In this document: positions 44,301-55,489 of the stretch, piece by piece | Layout: every line of letters begins with the position of its first letter | How positions within the stretch are numbered: the first letter of the stretch is position 1 | Assembly: GCA_916700875.1 (NCBI GenBank) | Contig: CAKAKS010000072.1 | Span: 40,752,170-40,816,169, forward strand | Length of the DNA stretch: 64,000 nt | Origin: Sebastes aleutianus | Taxonomy: Eukaryota > Chordata > Actinopteri > Perciformes > Sebastidae | Direction: 5' to 3' | Notes under the pieces: model-generated | Database searches by the model: none | What the model saw: only the letters and a program-made list of their open reading frames with translations | What the model was told of the DNA's origin: nothing | Position numbers and translations under genes: made by a program

Positions 44301-47300
44301 GTTGACGTTGTGTTTGTTGTTGACGTTGTGTTTGTTGACGTGTTTGTTGTTGACGTTGTGTTTCTTGTTGTTAACGTTGTTTGTTTGTTTGTTTGTTGTT
44401 AACGTTGTGTTTGTTTTTGACATGTTTGTTGTTTGTTGTTGACGTTGTGTTTGTTTTTGACATGTTTGTTGTTGACGTTGTGTTTGTTGTTTGTCAGTCT
44501 GGAGAGAGACTCTCAGCTGCTGCATCTGGAGGAAGAACTACAGCAGCTCAGAGAGGAGCTGCAACAGGCCCGTAACCACGGCAACGTGAGTCCAAATCAA
44601 ACACTTCGTATAAATGTTTCCTATCCTATTTATCCTTTAAAGTGTAAAAACAACCTGATGATAGAAGTTATTTCATTACAGAAACATTCATATATTGATA
44701 AAAACGTTATTTAAACGTTAAAGTTTTCTGTGTTGTGAATTTTTTTCATGTGAAATTTTCAAACAAAAAGTTGAAACGTCCAAATTCTGAGAAAAGTTTT
44801 GAAAAATGTGAAAACTTTTTCAAACAAAATCTGAAAATACATTCTGAATTCTGGTAAAAAAAGGAAAATTTGTTGTCATAAATATAAAAGTAATAAATCA
44901 AATATTTGTCATCTTGTTTCTGGTGTGAAATAAAAAATAAATCTACAGTTCATTCCTCACAATTTCTGTGAAGTTCAACAAGTTTGGATGGAAACTGAGT
45001 TTTAATTCTGATACTCATGTTTTTATTTATATTTATAAATTGTATTATTTTTAAAATGTTTCCATCATTCAAACATTTGCTCAACAACTTTAATGTTTGA
45101 AAATGAACCAATGACTTTTCTTCCTCCTCATCATGTTCAGGAGCTGCAGGACCAAATGGCGACGCCTTCGACTGCAGAGCGTGAGAGCGAGCAGCGAGAG
45201 GCGGAGCTTAAAGCAGCGCTGGTCAGTTTATTCAATATCTAAAGATCTGAAATCAATCAGAGTGATCAGAGACCAAAACTAAAGAAGCATTTTATTGTGA
45301 AGTTAAAGATGTTCAGTTTGTTTATACTTTGACTTTTACAGTGTGCTGAACTTGCATGTCCCATGTTGTAAGTCACATGTTGCAGGTTGCAGATCGCGTG
45401 TTGCAGTTTGCATGTCACATGTCCCATGTTGCAGGTTGCATGTTATAGTTTGCATGTTGCATGTCCTATGTTGCAGATTACATGTTGTACGTTGCAGATC
45501 GCATGTTGCAGTTTGCATGTCACATGTCCTATGGTGCAGGTCGCATGTTGTAGGTTGCAGATCGCATGTTGCAGTTTGCATGTCACATGTCCTAGGTTGC
45601 AAGTCGCATGTTTGCATGTTGCATGTCACATGTCCTATGTTGCATGTTGTAGGTTGCATGTTGTAGGTCGCATGTTGCAGGTCCCAGGTTGCATGTTATT
45701 GGTCGCATGTTGTTGGTCGCATGTTGCATGTCCATTTTGCATGTTGCAGGTCACATGACTGAAGAATCAGACTTTTATTTTGAAGATGAAGATGTTCAGT
45801 TTGTCTGTACTTTACATTTTACAGTGTAATGAACTGACAGTTTTTTACACTGTAAAAAAAGTATATATATATATTTTTAACGTCTTCAGACTGAAGCAGA
45901 GTCCAGGTTTGACACCCTGCGTTTGGACTTCCAGGCATCGTTGCAGGTTCTGTTTCCTGGCGTCTCTGTGGAGGCGGAGCAGGTCGGTCAGCTGTTTCCT
46001 GTTTATTTATTATTATATTATTATTATTATATTATATGTATTATTTTTCACTGTGTGGACTCAGAGTAAACAGCAGCAGGAGCTTTAAGAGCCTGACAGT
46101 CAGAGCTCAGGTGTTAATAGTGTTGTGTTTCCTTGCAGAGCGACTGGATGCAAAGTTTTACTCTGAAAGTTCAGGAGAGTAGAAGTGAAGCGGAGAGGTC
46201 TCACTCTGAGGTAAAAACACAACACGTTTCCTGAAAAACACGCAGCTGCTCTGACCTGAAATCTGGTTTCAGAAAAACTCAAGAAATTCTTCAAAAATAA
46301 ACTTTTTCAGATATTTCTATACGAGAAGTCAAGAACTCACGTTTTCCTGAACTCGGGATTATTTTCGTGGCAAGTTTTTTTTCAGACATTTTGAATTTCA
46401 GTATTTTTTCAAGTGTTTGTCCGGAGCTGTGGAACTTTTTAATGAAACCTGAAACTTTTACAGAAACTCTCTTTTCTTTTGCTGAACTTGAATTTAGAAA
46501 CTTTTTCAGGAACTGATGAAGTTTTTCCCAGAAATCTGAACCTCTGGAACGCCTTCAGGAACATTTTCAGTTCACAGTTTAGTGATCTTTAAAGGGACTA
46601 TTTGTAACTTTCAGAAATGCTTGTTAACAGCGACACCTGTGGCCGTGAAATCAACGAAAGTCAGCGTCGGGCCCGCGCTTGCTCGCTCTAAATATACCTG
46701 AACGAGCATCGCTCAAAACAGTGAGGCGACACACGTCAGCTAAAACCACAATATCACTCTATATTTCAGCTGCTTGGCAGTAATGTTAGCTGACCAGACG
46801 GAGGTCTCTCCATGAACATGATTTAGATCTGATCCTAGTGTTGGCTTTTCCTGCCTCAGTGCAGGCTGAAGCAGCGGGGCTCTGCAGCGTGTCTCCCTGC
46901 TCTCTCCGCCCGCAGCCGGAGAGAGCAGAGGAGACACCGGCACCCGGTCGGTAACGAGACAATAACGTTACTCTCTGAAGAGCTCCATCACTTCACAAGA
47001 CACGGGAAACCTCTGTTGGTCTGGAGGAGCTGCAGCATTTATTTCTGCACAAACGTCCCCTGTGCATTCACTAGATATTCTCAGAGCTAAACTAACTCTT
47101 CTGCAGTGTGGAGTGAGCGCGCGTTCACGTCTACAGGTGGAGCGAGACAGGGAGGACGCGCGCGCCGTCTGAGTGAAGGAGAGCAGGCAGCGGAGACGAG
47201 GCTCCAGCCACACGCGAGCGCGCATATGTGAACGCGCATGTGTGCCGACCCGCTACATTTATACGCTTAAAAAGTTACAAACAGTCCCTTTAACAGTTAT

Positions 47301-50300
47301 GTTTAATCAGAATTTTTAAATTTTCTGTCATTCGGACACTTCAGGAACTCAAGACTATTCTTTATAGACGCTCAAACTCTTGGGAATAATTTCGTGAATT
47401 TTGTTTCAGAAAGTTTTAGAGACTTTTACACCTTTATAGAAACTGAGAGTTTTCTTTGCTAATATCAGGAACATCTCTATAAACTTCTACCAGAAGTCAG
47501 TAAATCTTAGAACACAGAACTAGCGGCGATGAAGGTCATAGCGTCGCCTCACGTCTCTTGTCTCGGCCAAAAAATTACACTCGAACACGCCACAAAGACG
47601 ACAGCCGGCGGCCGACTACCACGTACGTTCTGCTCCTGGTGAGAGGAAATAACTCTCCTCACCAGCAGGGGGCGGTAGTCTGTATTCATCATTCAGAAAG
47701 GGAAACAGGAAGAGCGAGGACGGCTGTTTCTCTTCTCCTGCACTGATTGGTTGAAGCTGAACAGCCAATCAGAGCAATTTCTCTCACCGACGAGCTCCGC
47801 CGCCGATTCAACATGTTGATGAACTCCAAACACGGGCAGACTAGAGCCGACGGTGACGGACACGCCGCAGACGCTCACCGACGACCTCAAACTGTCCGAC
47901 GGCCGACTGTCAGCTCGGCGTTTCAGAACCTTTAAGGAACTTCATCATGAACTCAAGGACTTTTTTTTTTATAGAAATCCTTTTTTGGAAAAAAATTTTA
48001 GGAACTTTTCCTGAAGTTTTTCTGGAATTCTAAAACTCAGAAACTTTTCAGGAACTTTCTGAATCAGACAGTTTGATCAATAAATGATGAGATTAATGGT
48101 CATTAAATGAGATGAGATGAGATGAAATGAGATTAATGCTCCTGTGTGATGTTAATCATGTTGATGTATTTTGTTGTTCAGCTTCAGTCGAGGCTCAACG
48201 AGGCCGAGAGGAAACAGACTGAACTGCAGACGGAGTTCCATCAGAACACGAAGCTGCTGCAGGAAACGGTAACAACAACAACAACAACAACAACAACTTC
48301 ACGTTAATAAACCTGTAAATAAAACGTCATCATCGGACCTTTCTTCTTGTATCATAGTAACTGTGTACAGTGTATCTGTACTGTATCAGTTTCTCTTTTA
48401 CAGTTCTGGGTAATCTTGAACGGTTGTTTTCTCCTCTGACAGGAGGCGGAGCTTCAGGCTCTGCAGCGACGCTCTGAAGAAGAAGAAAACATCTGGAAGA
48501 ACAAACTGTCTGAAGCCGAACAGCAGAAACAAACGGTGAGTTTTACACCACGTTTCTAAAATATAAATGTGCAACGCTATGAGCTGGTTCTCAGTGTGCG
48601 ATTGTTGCTGTCTGCAGGTCCTGGATCAGCTGAAGCTGCAGGAGGACGACGTTCATTCGAAGAGGACGGAGACAGAAGACACTCAGCAGGTCTGTCCTCT
48701 CTGTCCGTCTGAAATAAAACCGGCTGGAAACTCGATGTTGGTCGTTAACGTTGAGTTTTGTTGTGTTTCAGCTGAAGGAGCAGCTGATGCTGCTGGAGGC
48801 ACAGCTGGAGAAACAGCTGGAGGAGGCCACCTTCAGCCAGAGCTGCTGTGAGGAGCTCGCTCAGGTTGGAACCGCAGCACACAGCACACAGGTTGCATGT
48901 TGGATGTTATAGGTCGCATGACGCAGTTTGCATGTTGCATGTTGCCGGTCACATGATGCAGTTTGCAGGTTGCATGTTGTAGGTCACATGACGCAGTTTG
49001 CAGGTTGCAGGTCACATGACGCAGTTGCATGTCGCAGGTCACATGACGCAGGTTGCATGTTGCCGGTCACATGACGCAGTTTGCAGGTTGCAAGTTACAT
49101 GATGCAGGTTGCATGTTGCCGGTCACTTGACGCAGTTTGCAGGTTGCATGTTGCCAGTCACATGACGCAGTTTGCAGGTTGCATGTTGCCGGTCACATGA
49201 CGCAGTTTGCAGGTTGCATGTTGCCAGTCACATGACGCAGTTTGCAGGTTGCCGGTCACATGATGCAGTTTTCAGGTTGCATGTCGCCGGTCACATGACG
49301 CAGTTTGCAGGTTGCATGTTGCAGGTTGCATGTCGCATGTCACACTGAACCTGATGTAGAAATACAACGTAGCAAAATAAACAAACAACTTTCATTATTG
49401 ATTAATCTGCTCAAATCCGACCCGTTTCTAAAGTTTGGATGTGAAACGAACCGTTAACTTCTGATCAGAACGAAGCTTCATCCTCAACGACGTGTTCTGG
49501 GTCACATTAGACCCGGTAGTAACTATGGGTTGTTTATGTTGACAAATACATAATAAATGTTGCCAAACCATCACGAATAACAAAAGAATTCATCAAAACA
49601 AAAGTATTAGTATTAAAATCCGATAATGATGATGATAATAAAAGTTGAATAAAACTGTAATAATATTAAAATCACCTCCAGGTGCAGTCGCAGGTGCAGC
49701 AGCTGTCCGTCAGGCTGCAGGCGGAGCAGCAGCAGCGACAGCAGCTGGACAGACAGCTGCAGCAGGTCAGTCACATCTGGAACATCTGTCATGTTTCACT
49801 GATGACAGGAAGTGAGGTCAAACGTTTCCTTTGTTGCCGTTATTGTTTTTCAGGCTCAACAGGAAGTGTTGGAGCTGCAGCAGCAGCAGGTGGAGACTGA
49901 TGAGAGATCTGCTGCTCCGCTCCAGGTTGGTTCAGATTTAAGATTCAAACCAGATTTAATTCACATTTTAAAACTGGACACAGACATCAAACAGAGAGGA
50001 AGCACTACTAGTAATGTCTGAGCAGTTTTTTCCATCTTAAAAATATCTTATGGTGCCAAATTTATCCCGAACATGATCAATAAATAAATAACAGATGACT
50101 GATTTTCTACAAAACAGTGAATTTTCTTTTGACGAGAATTTAAAGGTCAAACCTTCCAGAAGTTTTGTTGAGTCTGAATTCTTCTGTTTCTGCAGGAGGA
50201 GACGGAGACGGTCAAGGAGACGGAGACAGTGAAGGAGGAGACGGAGACGGTCTTGAAGGAGGAGACGGTCCAGGTGAAGGAGGAGACTGAGACGGTGAAG

Positions 50301-50318
50301 GAGGAGACGGCGGTGTGA
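35356..50318 (+). CDS. rrbp1: Ribosome-binding protein 1 (p180), complete
   Basis: p180 is a rough-ER membrane protein with an N-terminal anchor and a long cytosolic coiled coil that binds ribosomes, mRNA and microtubules. Coding exons: 35356-36019, 36965-37104, 37790-37912, 38306-38458, 39358-39476, 39677-39830, 41016-41112, 41300-41379, 41782-41819, 42574-42666, 43345-43387, 43617-43657, 44498-44585, 45141-45221, 45890-45982, 46139-46210, 48182-48268, 48443-48535, 48618-48689, 48772-48864, 49682-49765, 49854-49925, 50196-50318; sum 2703 nt, 900 aa. Seen: MDVSDPQTLGFMVFGGFMFI membrane helix; SMKETSYEEALAKQRRKL; lysine-rich KKKKDKTLEKKNKAKKKEER; then heptad coiled coil with QLEEKEKLLTTEQEGAATAK, ENGPNAQLARLQQENSILRD and ALNQATSQAESRQNAELARV, near-identical to human. 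The decapeptide NQGKKAEG repeats of human p180 are absent. The last exon adds KEETETV repeats. Confidence 0.95.
36148..36924. mobile_element. Non-autonomous inverted-repeat element in rrbp1 intron 2 with internal 40-bp tandem repeat
   Basis: Left end TTAAAGCTGGTTATACACTG and right end CAGTGTATGGCCAGCTTAA form inverted repeats of about 20 bp with TTAA termini. Eight copies of a 40-bp unit (CTGACGATCGGACCGTACGG, then TGTGATCGCTCAGGTCGTGG) fill 36512-36830. It ends 40 bp before exon 3 of the gene (36965). Confidence 0.75.
37110..37330. mobile_element. Interspersed repeat in rrbp1 intron 3 (copy at 40765-40992)
   Basis: Shared with intron 7: GGGAAGTTGATTTACCTCAA, GGAAGTTGTAGTACCGCCGT, TTGGCC and GCTCTTCCTGGAGGCT. 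Class unknown. The rest of intron 3 (37331-37789) shows nothing clear. Confidence 0.7.
38520..39215 (+). repeat. Degenerate CAAGTCTAAGTCAAGTC array in rrbp1 intron 5
   Basis: Irregular 16-25 bp units with AAGTCTCAAGTCCTTGAGGG, AAGTCAAGTCC and longer repeats of AACCTTGC.GGAAAATCTAAG. No coding evidence despite open frames. Confidence 0.8.
39990..40700 (+). repeat. CTCCTTTAACTCCTCCTCCC minisatellite in rrbp1 intron 7
   Basis: From about 40140 a 27-28 bp pyrimidine-rich unit (CTCCTTTAACTCCTCCTCCC, then GGCCCTCG) repeats about 20 times. The preceding 39990-40080 (GGACGTATAAAGAGAACTGG) is an interspersed repeat flank, with a related piece at 63885-63915. Confidence 0.85.
40765..40992. mobile_element. 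Interspersed repeat in rrbp1 intron 7 (copy of 37110-37330)
   Basis: Same order of segments and same orientation as the intron 3 copy; ends about 24 bp before the exon acceptor at 41015. Confidence 0.7.
41859..42514. mobile_element. Inverted-repeat element (GGCCCTGTCTACA) in rrbp1 intron 10
   Basis: Starts GGCCCTGTCTACATGGATAC at 41859; its other end, read on the minus strand, is GGCCCCGTCTACACATTAAC. About 656 bp, no transposase. It contains AAAAACCAAGATGGTGACGG with a near duplicate. Open frame in 42055-42500 has no known family. Confidence 0.7.
42667..43344 (+). other. rrbp1 intron 11
   Basis: Contains a decayed teleost repeat around 42740-42860 (TCTCCTGGTGCTCAGGTTTC) and GTAGATATCTC-rich short repeats at 43000-43200. 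No exon. Confidence 0.55.
43658..44037 (+). other. rrbp1 intron 13, 5' part
   Basis: Plain AT-rich intron; nothing recognised before the GTTGTTGACG array. Confidence 0.6.
44038..44485 (+). repeat. GTTGTTGACGTTGTGTTT array leading into the rrbp1 exon at 44498
   Basis: Units GTTGTTGACGTTGTGTTT and GTTGTTGACGTGTTT run right up to TTGTTTGTCAG, the acceptor at 44497, so the array supplies its pyrimidine tract. Confidence 0.9.
45347..45755 (+). repeat. GCATGTTGCAGGTYGCATGT array, rrbp1 intron 15
   Basis: Degenerate units built of TTGCAGGTCGCATG, TTGCATGTCACATGTCC and TTGTAGG. The same motif set forms arrays at 48890-49345 and 50578-51020. Confidence 0.88.
46589..47293. mobile_element. TTAAAGGGACTGTTTGTAAC-family element, copy 3 (rrbp1 intron 17)
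   Basis: 705 bp from TTTAAAGGGACTATTTGTAA to AGTTACAAACAGTCCCTTTA/A; same orientation as the pet117 intron copy. Flanking 46440-46588, 47340-47515 and 47935-48070 hold degenerate TTTTCAGGAAC-type sequence. Confidence 0.8.
47520..47930. other. GC-richer segment in rrbp1 intron 17, probably a decayed element
   Basis: Contains CTGATTGGTTGAAGCTGAAC and AACATGTTGATGAACTCCAA, seen in dispersed teleost repeats, but no termini could be fixed. Confidence 0.35.
48890..49345 (+). repeat. GCAGTTTGCAGGTTGCATGT array, rrbp1 intron 21
   Basis: Unit of about 36 bp: GTTGCCGGTCACATGACGCA, then GTTTGCAGGTTGCAT, with variants. Related to 45347-45755 and 50578-51020. The remainder of the intron (49346-49681) is plain. 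Confidence 0.9.
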
Positions 50319-50404
50319 GACATGTCTTCATGTCTTGTTACCATGGTTACATGGCGGAGCAACAGAATGACAGATGATGAAGAGAGCGACGTGAAATGTG
50401 TTTT

Positions 50405-50414
50405 AATAAATAAA
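50405..50414 (+). terminator. rrbp1: rrbp1 polyadenylation signal (overlapping AATAAATAAA)
   Basis: Two overlapping AATAAA hexamers about 90 nt after the stop codon, followed by a T/G-rich stretch (GTTGGTTTTTATTC). Confidence 0.75.
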
Positions 50415-50577
50415 CTGTAACGTCTGACTCGACTGTTGGTTTTTATTCTTCTGATGTTGAAACGCAGCAGTGACGTGTGCAGAGCCGCTGATTCTAGAGA
50501 CGGTCGGTTATTGATCGCTGCTCTCGGCTCAGTTGTTTGCTTGGATTTATCGTCCATCAACAAACAAAGAACAACGT

Positions 50578-51020
50578 GTTGCAGGTAGCAGGTCGCTTGT
50601 TGCATGCTGCAGGTCGCTTGTGGCATGATGCAGGCCCTTTGTCGCATGCTGCAGGTTGCATGTCGCATGCAGCAGGTCATATTCAGCAAGTCACTTGATG
50701 CATGCTGCAGGTTGCATGCTGCATATCGTTTGTCGCATGCTGCAGGTCGCTTGTTGCCTGCTGCAGGTCACAGGCTGCATGTTGCCTGCCTCAGGCTGCA
50801 GGTCGCTTGTCGCATGTCTCAGGCTGCAGGCCGCTTGTTGCCTGCTGCAGGTTGCTTGTCGCATGCTGCTGGTTGCTTGTCGCATGTCTCAGGCTGCAGG
50901 CCGCTCGTCGCATGCTGCATGTCGCTTGTCTCCGGCTGCAGGACGCTTGCCGCATGTCGCTTGCGGCATGCTGCAGGGCGCTTGTCTCAGGCTGCAGGTT
51001 GCATGCCGTATGCTATGTGG
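50578..51020 (+). repeat. GCAGGTCGCTTGTYGCATGC array downstream of rrbp1
   Basis: Units GTTGCATGCTGCAGGTCGCT and CTCAGGCTGCAGG repeat over 440 bp in the 3' flank; related by sequence to the arrays in introns 15 and 21. Confidence 0.9.
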
Positions 51021-51059
51021 CAGCTATTTGACTTCTCGTCCACAAACACAGGACAACGT

Positions 51060-52740
51060 GACGGATGAAAGCCAATTTTATTGATCAAGTAACATAAATA
51101 AGACAAACGTTTCACTGTACAGACGACCTGGAAACAAAAGTAAAAATAAATATTCTCACAGCAATAAATTAAAAGAAAAAACAGACCAATAGACCGTCAG
51201 GTCGGAGTCCGTGAGATGAGACGCTGAGTAGTGTTCGTCTCCGACGACGACGGTGCAGTTCGATGGCTATTTACACACATTTTATTATTTTACATGATTT
51301 TCACTTCCGGTAGCCGACGTTTCGTTTCACACTCGTCCGTCTTCGGTTCACATTCGTCTTTTCACAACTTCAGCAACAATTTAAAAAACTAAGAAAAGCA
51401 AAAAGCAGCGTCTGATTATTAAAAACCTTCAGTTACATGTTACAACAGCATCTATCAACGTTCCTTTAATACACGTTCAGTATCAAATACTTCAGTCAGC
51501 AGGTTACAAAAATACCACACAGACTTCTTTTAGTTACATGAGCATCTTCAGTTCCTACGTCACCGAGGGGTCAGTGAACGCAGCAGCTCTCAACCTTCAG
51601 TTTGACCCCGAAGCTGTGGAGACGACACGTTTGTTCTGAAGCGTTGACGCTCCGTTAGCGTCTCGTCATGAGAAGTCGCGGTCGGTTAACAGAGAGGAGT
51701 TTGAAAGTTTGATTCTTGACCTACTCAATAATCTCACCACGCAGTAGCTGTTCTGGAGCTTTCAACCACATCATATGGTTTTCATCAACAGATCAAATAT
51801 GAACTTTGAATCTGCCAAAACCAACGAGACGGTTGATTCTTATTAATCTGACAGATAATCACGTCTCGTATCACATAAAGTTCTGATGACTTCATCATCT
51901 CATCACATTGTTCATTATTAGATTATTATTATTGATCCGTTCTCTGAGATGTGAAACAGTTTAATATTGATCAGGACTGAAAACATGGTTTTAAATTAGT
52001 ATTTTATATATAAGAAGTATTTAACAACATATTTGCCATTTTTTCCTTTTCGTTATCTCAACCTGTTTCTGGAACTGAATAGTGTTTAATCTCTACTGTT
52101 TCCACCCGGACGACTATAGAGCTACACCAACTGTCGTTTCCTGGTGGAAGAGAGCCGTCGATGCTCGCGACACAGCGCGGTTTGAGCTCATGTTTAACCT
52201 GCGCTCGCCACAGCATGCAGCGCCCGAAGTTAAGCCTCACTCGACGCAGCGGAAAGTTGTTGTGGCGCAAACCTTTAGAAATCCTCAGACCCCCCCAGAC
52301 CCCTCAGACCCCTCAGACCCCCACTGGGGTTTAGAAATCCTCCTTCTTTAAGGTCTAAAGGTCGACAGGTATGGTTAAGACAACGCGTTTTTATTTATGG
52401 GTATTTCTTCTCGTCATGATTACGTCTTTATTTTGTCTCCGACCACATAATCAGACTGTCGGGTTGAGAGCTGCTGATCAGAACCTCATCTAGTCTCAGA
52501 CCTCAGATCCACTTTGAGCTCTCCGTCACTTTCAGTTTCGTGTGCGTGTACAATCTCGGCCGGAGTGCCGACGGCAGACGGCCGGCTGGAGGTGACGAGG
52601 AAACCAAAAAAAAAAAAAAAAACATCATCTGGACTCAAACGCTGCAGGTTCTCCGGCGTGTAGCCACCGACCGACGGTGACCGACAGCCACCGACGTCCT
52701 GGTGGCTACAGCTTTCATAGTTCAGCTCTGTGTCCGCCCA
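51060..52740 (-). other. Intergenic or minus-strand 3' UTR sequence
   Basis: At 51077 the minus strand reads TTACTTGATCAATAAAATTG, a plausible transcript end. The 1.6 kb above it is non-repetitive and lacks exons or long frames with a known family. It could be the distal 3' UTR of the tmem63b-like gene or a separate non-coding transcript; undecided. Confidence 0.3.
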
Positions 52741-52770
52741 CACACGCACGCACACACGCACGCACACACA

Positions 52771-52832
<62 letters not shown>
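52737..52832. repeat. (CA)n microsatellite with CGCA variants
   Basis: CACACACGCACG interruptions at 52737-52776, then pure CA to 52832. Confidence 0.95.
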
Positions 52833-52835
<3 letters not shown>

Positions 52836-52839
52836 ACGT

Positions 52840-53326
52840 AAACTGATGTAAACATTATTGGAGGAAAACAAACGAACACCTGAGACTACTCCGTCGCTGC
52901 ACCGCTGCACCGAAACGTTACTATTTCTCCTCTCGCTTCCTGACGATGCTGCCGCCAGCCGGGTTGGCTTCCTGTTGCCATGGCAACCGATAACGACTCG
53001 TAGACCAGCAACTGCAGCTCTATTGTTCACGAACGTTGGTGTTTGTCCACTACGGGTCGAATCGGCGGCGGACCGGCACCGAGGCGTCGCCGGTGATGCC
53101 AAAATAGGTTCTACATGTGAACTCGTGAACATGATCTCAAGTCATCGTCCACTTCCTCCCGTCTCGGCGTAAAGAGGCGCTCCAGTGATTCAGACCTTTC
53201 AGACTGTATAACGCAGAAAATACCGGATTCTGATTGGACGGCAGGCGTCCAATAGAAACTGCATACGGGGAGATTAAACTTGATTTTCAAAGTGATGAAG
53301 TGAAACCAGAGATCAGCTGGAGGATG
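52840..53326. other. Unassigned intergenic sequence
   Basis: Moderately GC-rich, with CGTTGCCATGGCAACCG-like sequence at about 52974-52990 (TTGCCATGGCAAC is a perfect X-box palindrome core). No exon or known protein seen. Confidence 0.4.
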
Positions 53327-54826
53327 AAGTCAACGTGATGAAGTCAACGTGATGAAGTCAACATGATGAAGTCAACGTGATGAAGTCAACAGGATGAAGT
53401 CAACGTGATGAAGTCAACGTGATGAAGTCAACAGGATGAAGTCAACGTGATGAAGTCAACAGGATGAAGTCAACAGGATGAAGTCAACGTGATGAAGTCA
53501 ACAGGATGAAGTCAACGTGATGAAGTCAACAGGATGAAGTCAACGTGATGAAGTCAACAGGATGAAGTCAACGTGATGAAGTCAACAGGATGAAGTCAAC
53601 GTGATGAAGTCAACAGGATGAAGTCAACGTGATGAAGTCAACAGGATGAAGTCAACGTGATGAAGTCAACGTGATGAAGTCAACAGGATGAAGTCAACGT
53701 GATGAAGTCAACGTGATGAAGTCAACGTGATGAAGTCAACAGGATGAAGTCAACGTGATGAAGTCAACGTGATGAAGTCAACAGGATGAAGTCAACGTGA
53801 TGAAGTCAACAGGATGAAGTCAACGTGATGAAGTCAACAGGATGAAGTCAACGTGATGAAGTCAACAGGATGAAGTCAACAGGATGAAGTCAACGTGATG
53901 AAGTCAACGTGATGAAGTCAACGTGATGAAGTCAACGTGATGAAGTCAACATGATGAAGTCAACGTGATGAAGTCAACAGGATGAAGTCAACGTGATGAA
54001 GTCAACGTGATGAAGTCAACAGGATGAAGTCAACGTGATGAAGTCAACGTGATGAAGTCATCGTGATGAAGTCAACGTGATGAAGTCAACGTGATGAAGT
54101 CAACGTGATGAAGTCAACAGGATGAAGTCAACGTGATGAAGTCAACGTGATGAAGTCATCGTGATGAAGTCATCGTGATGAAGTCAACGTGATGAAGTCA
54201 ACGTGATGAAGTCAACGTGATGAAGTCAACAGGATGAAGTCAACGTGATGAAGTCAACGTGATGAAGTCAACAGGATGAAGTCAACGTGATGAAGTCAAC
54301 GTGATGAAGTCAACGTGATGAAGTCAACAGGATGAAGTCAACGTGATGAAGTCAACGTGATGAAGTCAACAGGATGAAGTCAACGTGATGAAGTCAACGT
54401 GATGAAGTCAACGTGATGAAGTCAACAGGATGAAGTCAACGTGATGAAGTCAACAGGATGAAGTCAACGTGATGAAGTCAACGTGATGAAGTCAACAGGA
54501 TGAAGTCAACGTGATGAAGTCAACGTGATGAAGTCAACGTGATGAAGTCAACGTGATGAAGTCAACGTGATGAAGTCAACGTGATGAAGTCAACAGGATG
54601 AAGTCAACGTGATGAAGTCAACGTGATGAAGTCAACAGGATGAAGTCAACGTGATGAAGTCAACGTGATGAAGTCAACAGGATGAAGTCAACGTGATGAA
54701 GTCAACAGGATGAAGTCAACAGGATGAAGTCAACGTGATGAAGTCAACGTGATGAAGTCAACGTGATGAAGTCAACAGGATGAAGTCAACAGGATGAAGT
54801 CAACAGGATGAAGTCAACGTGATGAA
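53327..54826. repeat. 14-bp satellite, GTGATGAAGTCAAC / AGGATGAAGTCAAC (about 107 copies)
   Basis: 1.5 kb of almost perfect 14-bp units. Variation is nearly confined to the first two bases (GT or AG, rarely AT) and an occasional AAC to ATC change. The units therefore form an irregular two-state string. No coding frame persists because 14 is not a multiple of three. Confidence 0.97.
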
Positions 54827-55048
54827 AGCAGCGCGAGCTCGTTTACGGTGAAGATGGAGGTCGCCGCCATTTTCCCTCCAAAAACCCTCCAATCAGAAGA
54901 AAGAGGCCCCGGCTGGCACACGTCATCAGACACCAAGAGGATCATGGGAAAGTGACGACTGAACCTCCATCATCGCCGACGTTTCAGGGAATTATCAAAA
55001 AGCTGAAAAACCTTCCGAGGTGAATATTCAGGATTCTGTAGAAGACGT

Positions 55049-55335
55049 TTAGCTTAGCCTAGCTTAGCTTAGCTTAGCTTAGCCTAGCTTAGCTTAGCCT
55101 AGCTTAGCTTAGCCTAGCTTAGCTTAGCTTAGCCTAGCTTAGCTTAGCCTAGCTTAGCCTAGCTTAGCTTAGCTTAGCTTAGCTTAGCACAAAGACAGGA
55201 AGTACTGTTAGCCTTGCCTAGCTTAGTTTAGCTTAGCACAAAGACAGGAAGTACTGTTAGCCTAGCTTAGCTTAGCTTAGCTTAGCACAAAGACAGGAAG
55301 TACTGTTAGCCTAGCCTAGCTTAGCACAAAGACCC
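55049..55335. repeat. AGCTTAGCCT array with AGCACAAAGACAGGAAGTAC units
   Basis: Short AGCTTAGCTTAGCCT repeats, then three copies of a longer unit TTAGCACAAAGACAGGAAGT. Related decayed sequence is in dzank1 introns 4 and 10. Confidence 0.85.
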
Positions 55336-55489
55336 GGTCCTAGCAGGAAGTGTCACAGCGTAATGAATGCGCATGTCCTCGTGAAATATTTCATCAAGAC
55401 CTAGAAGCTACCGCTAAGCTAGCTGGACCAAGAAGACAATATTTCGGTCTTAATATCAAACACAGATAGAAACTAACAAGGAGATACGA

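Noticed and set aside
52260..52350. Pro/Asp-rich end of a short open frame (CCCCAGACCCCTCAGACCCC)
   Set aside because: Short tandem repeat with no recognisable protein and no splice-supported continuation.
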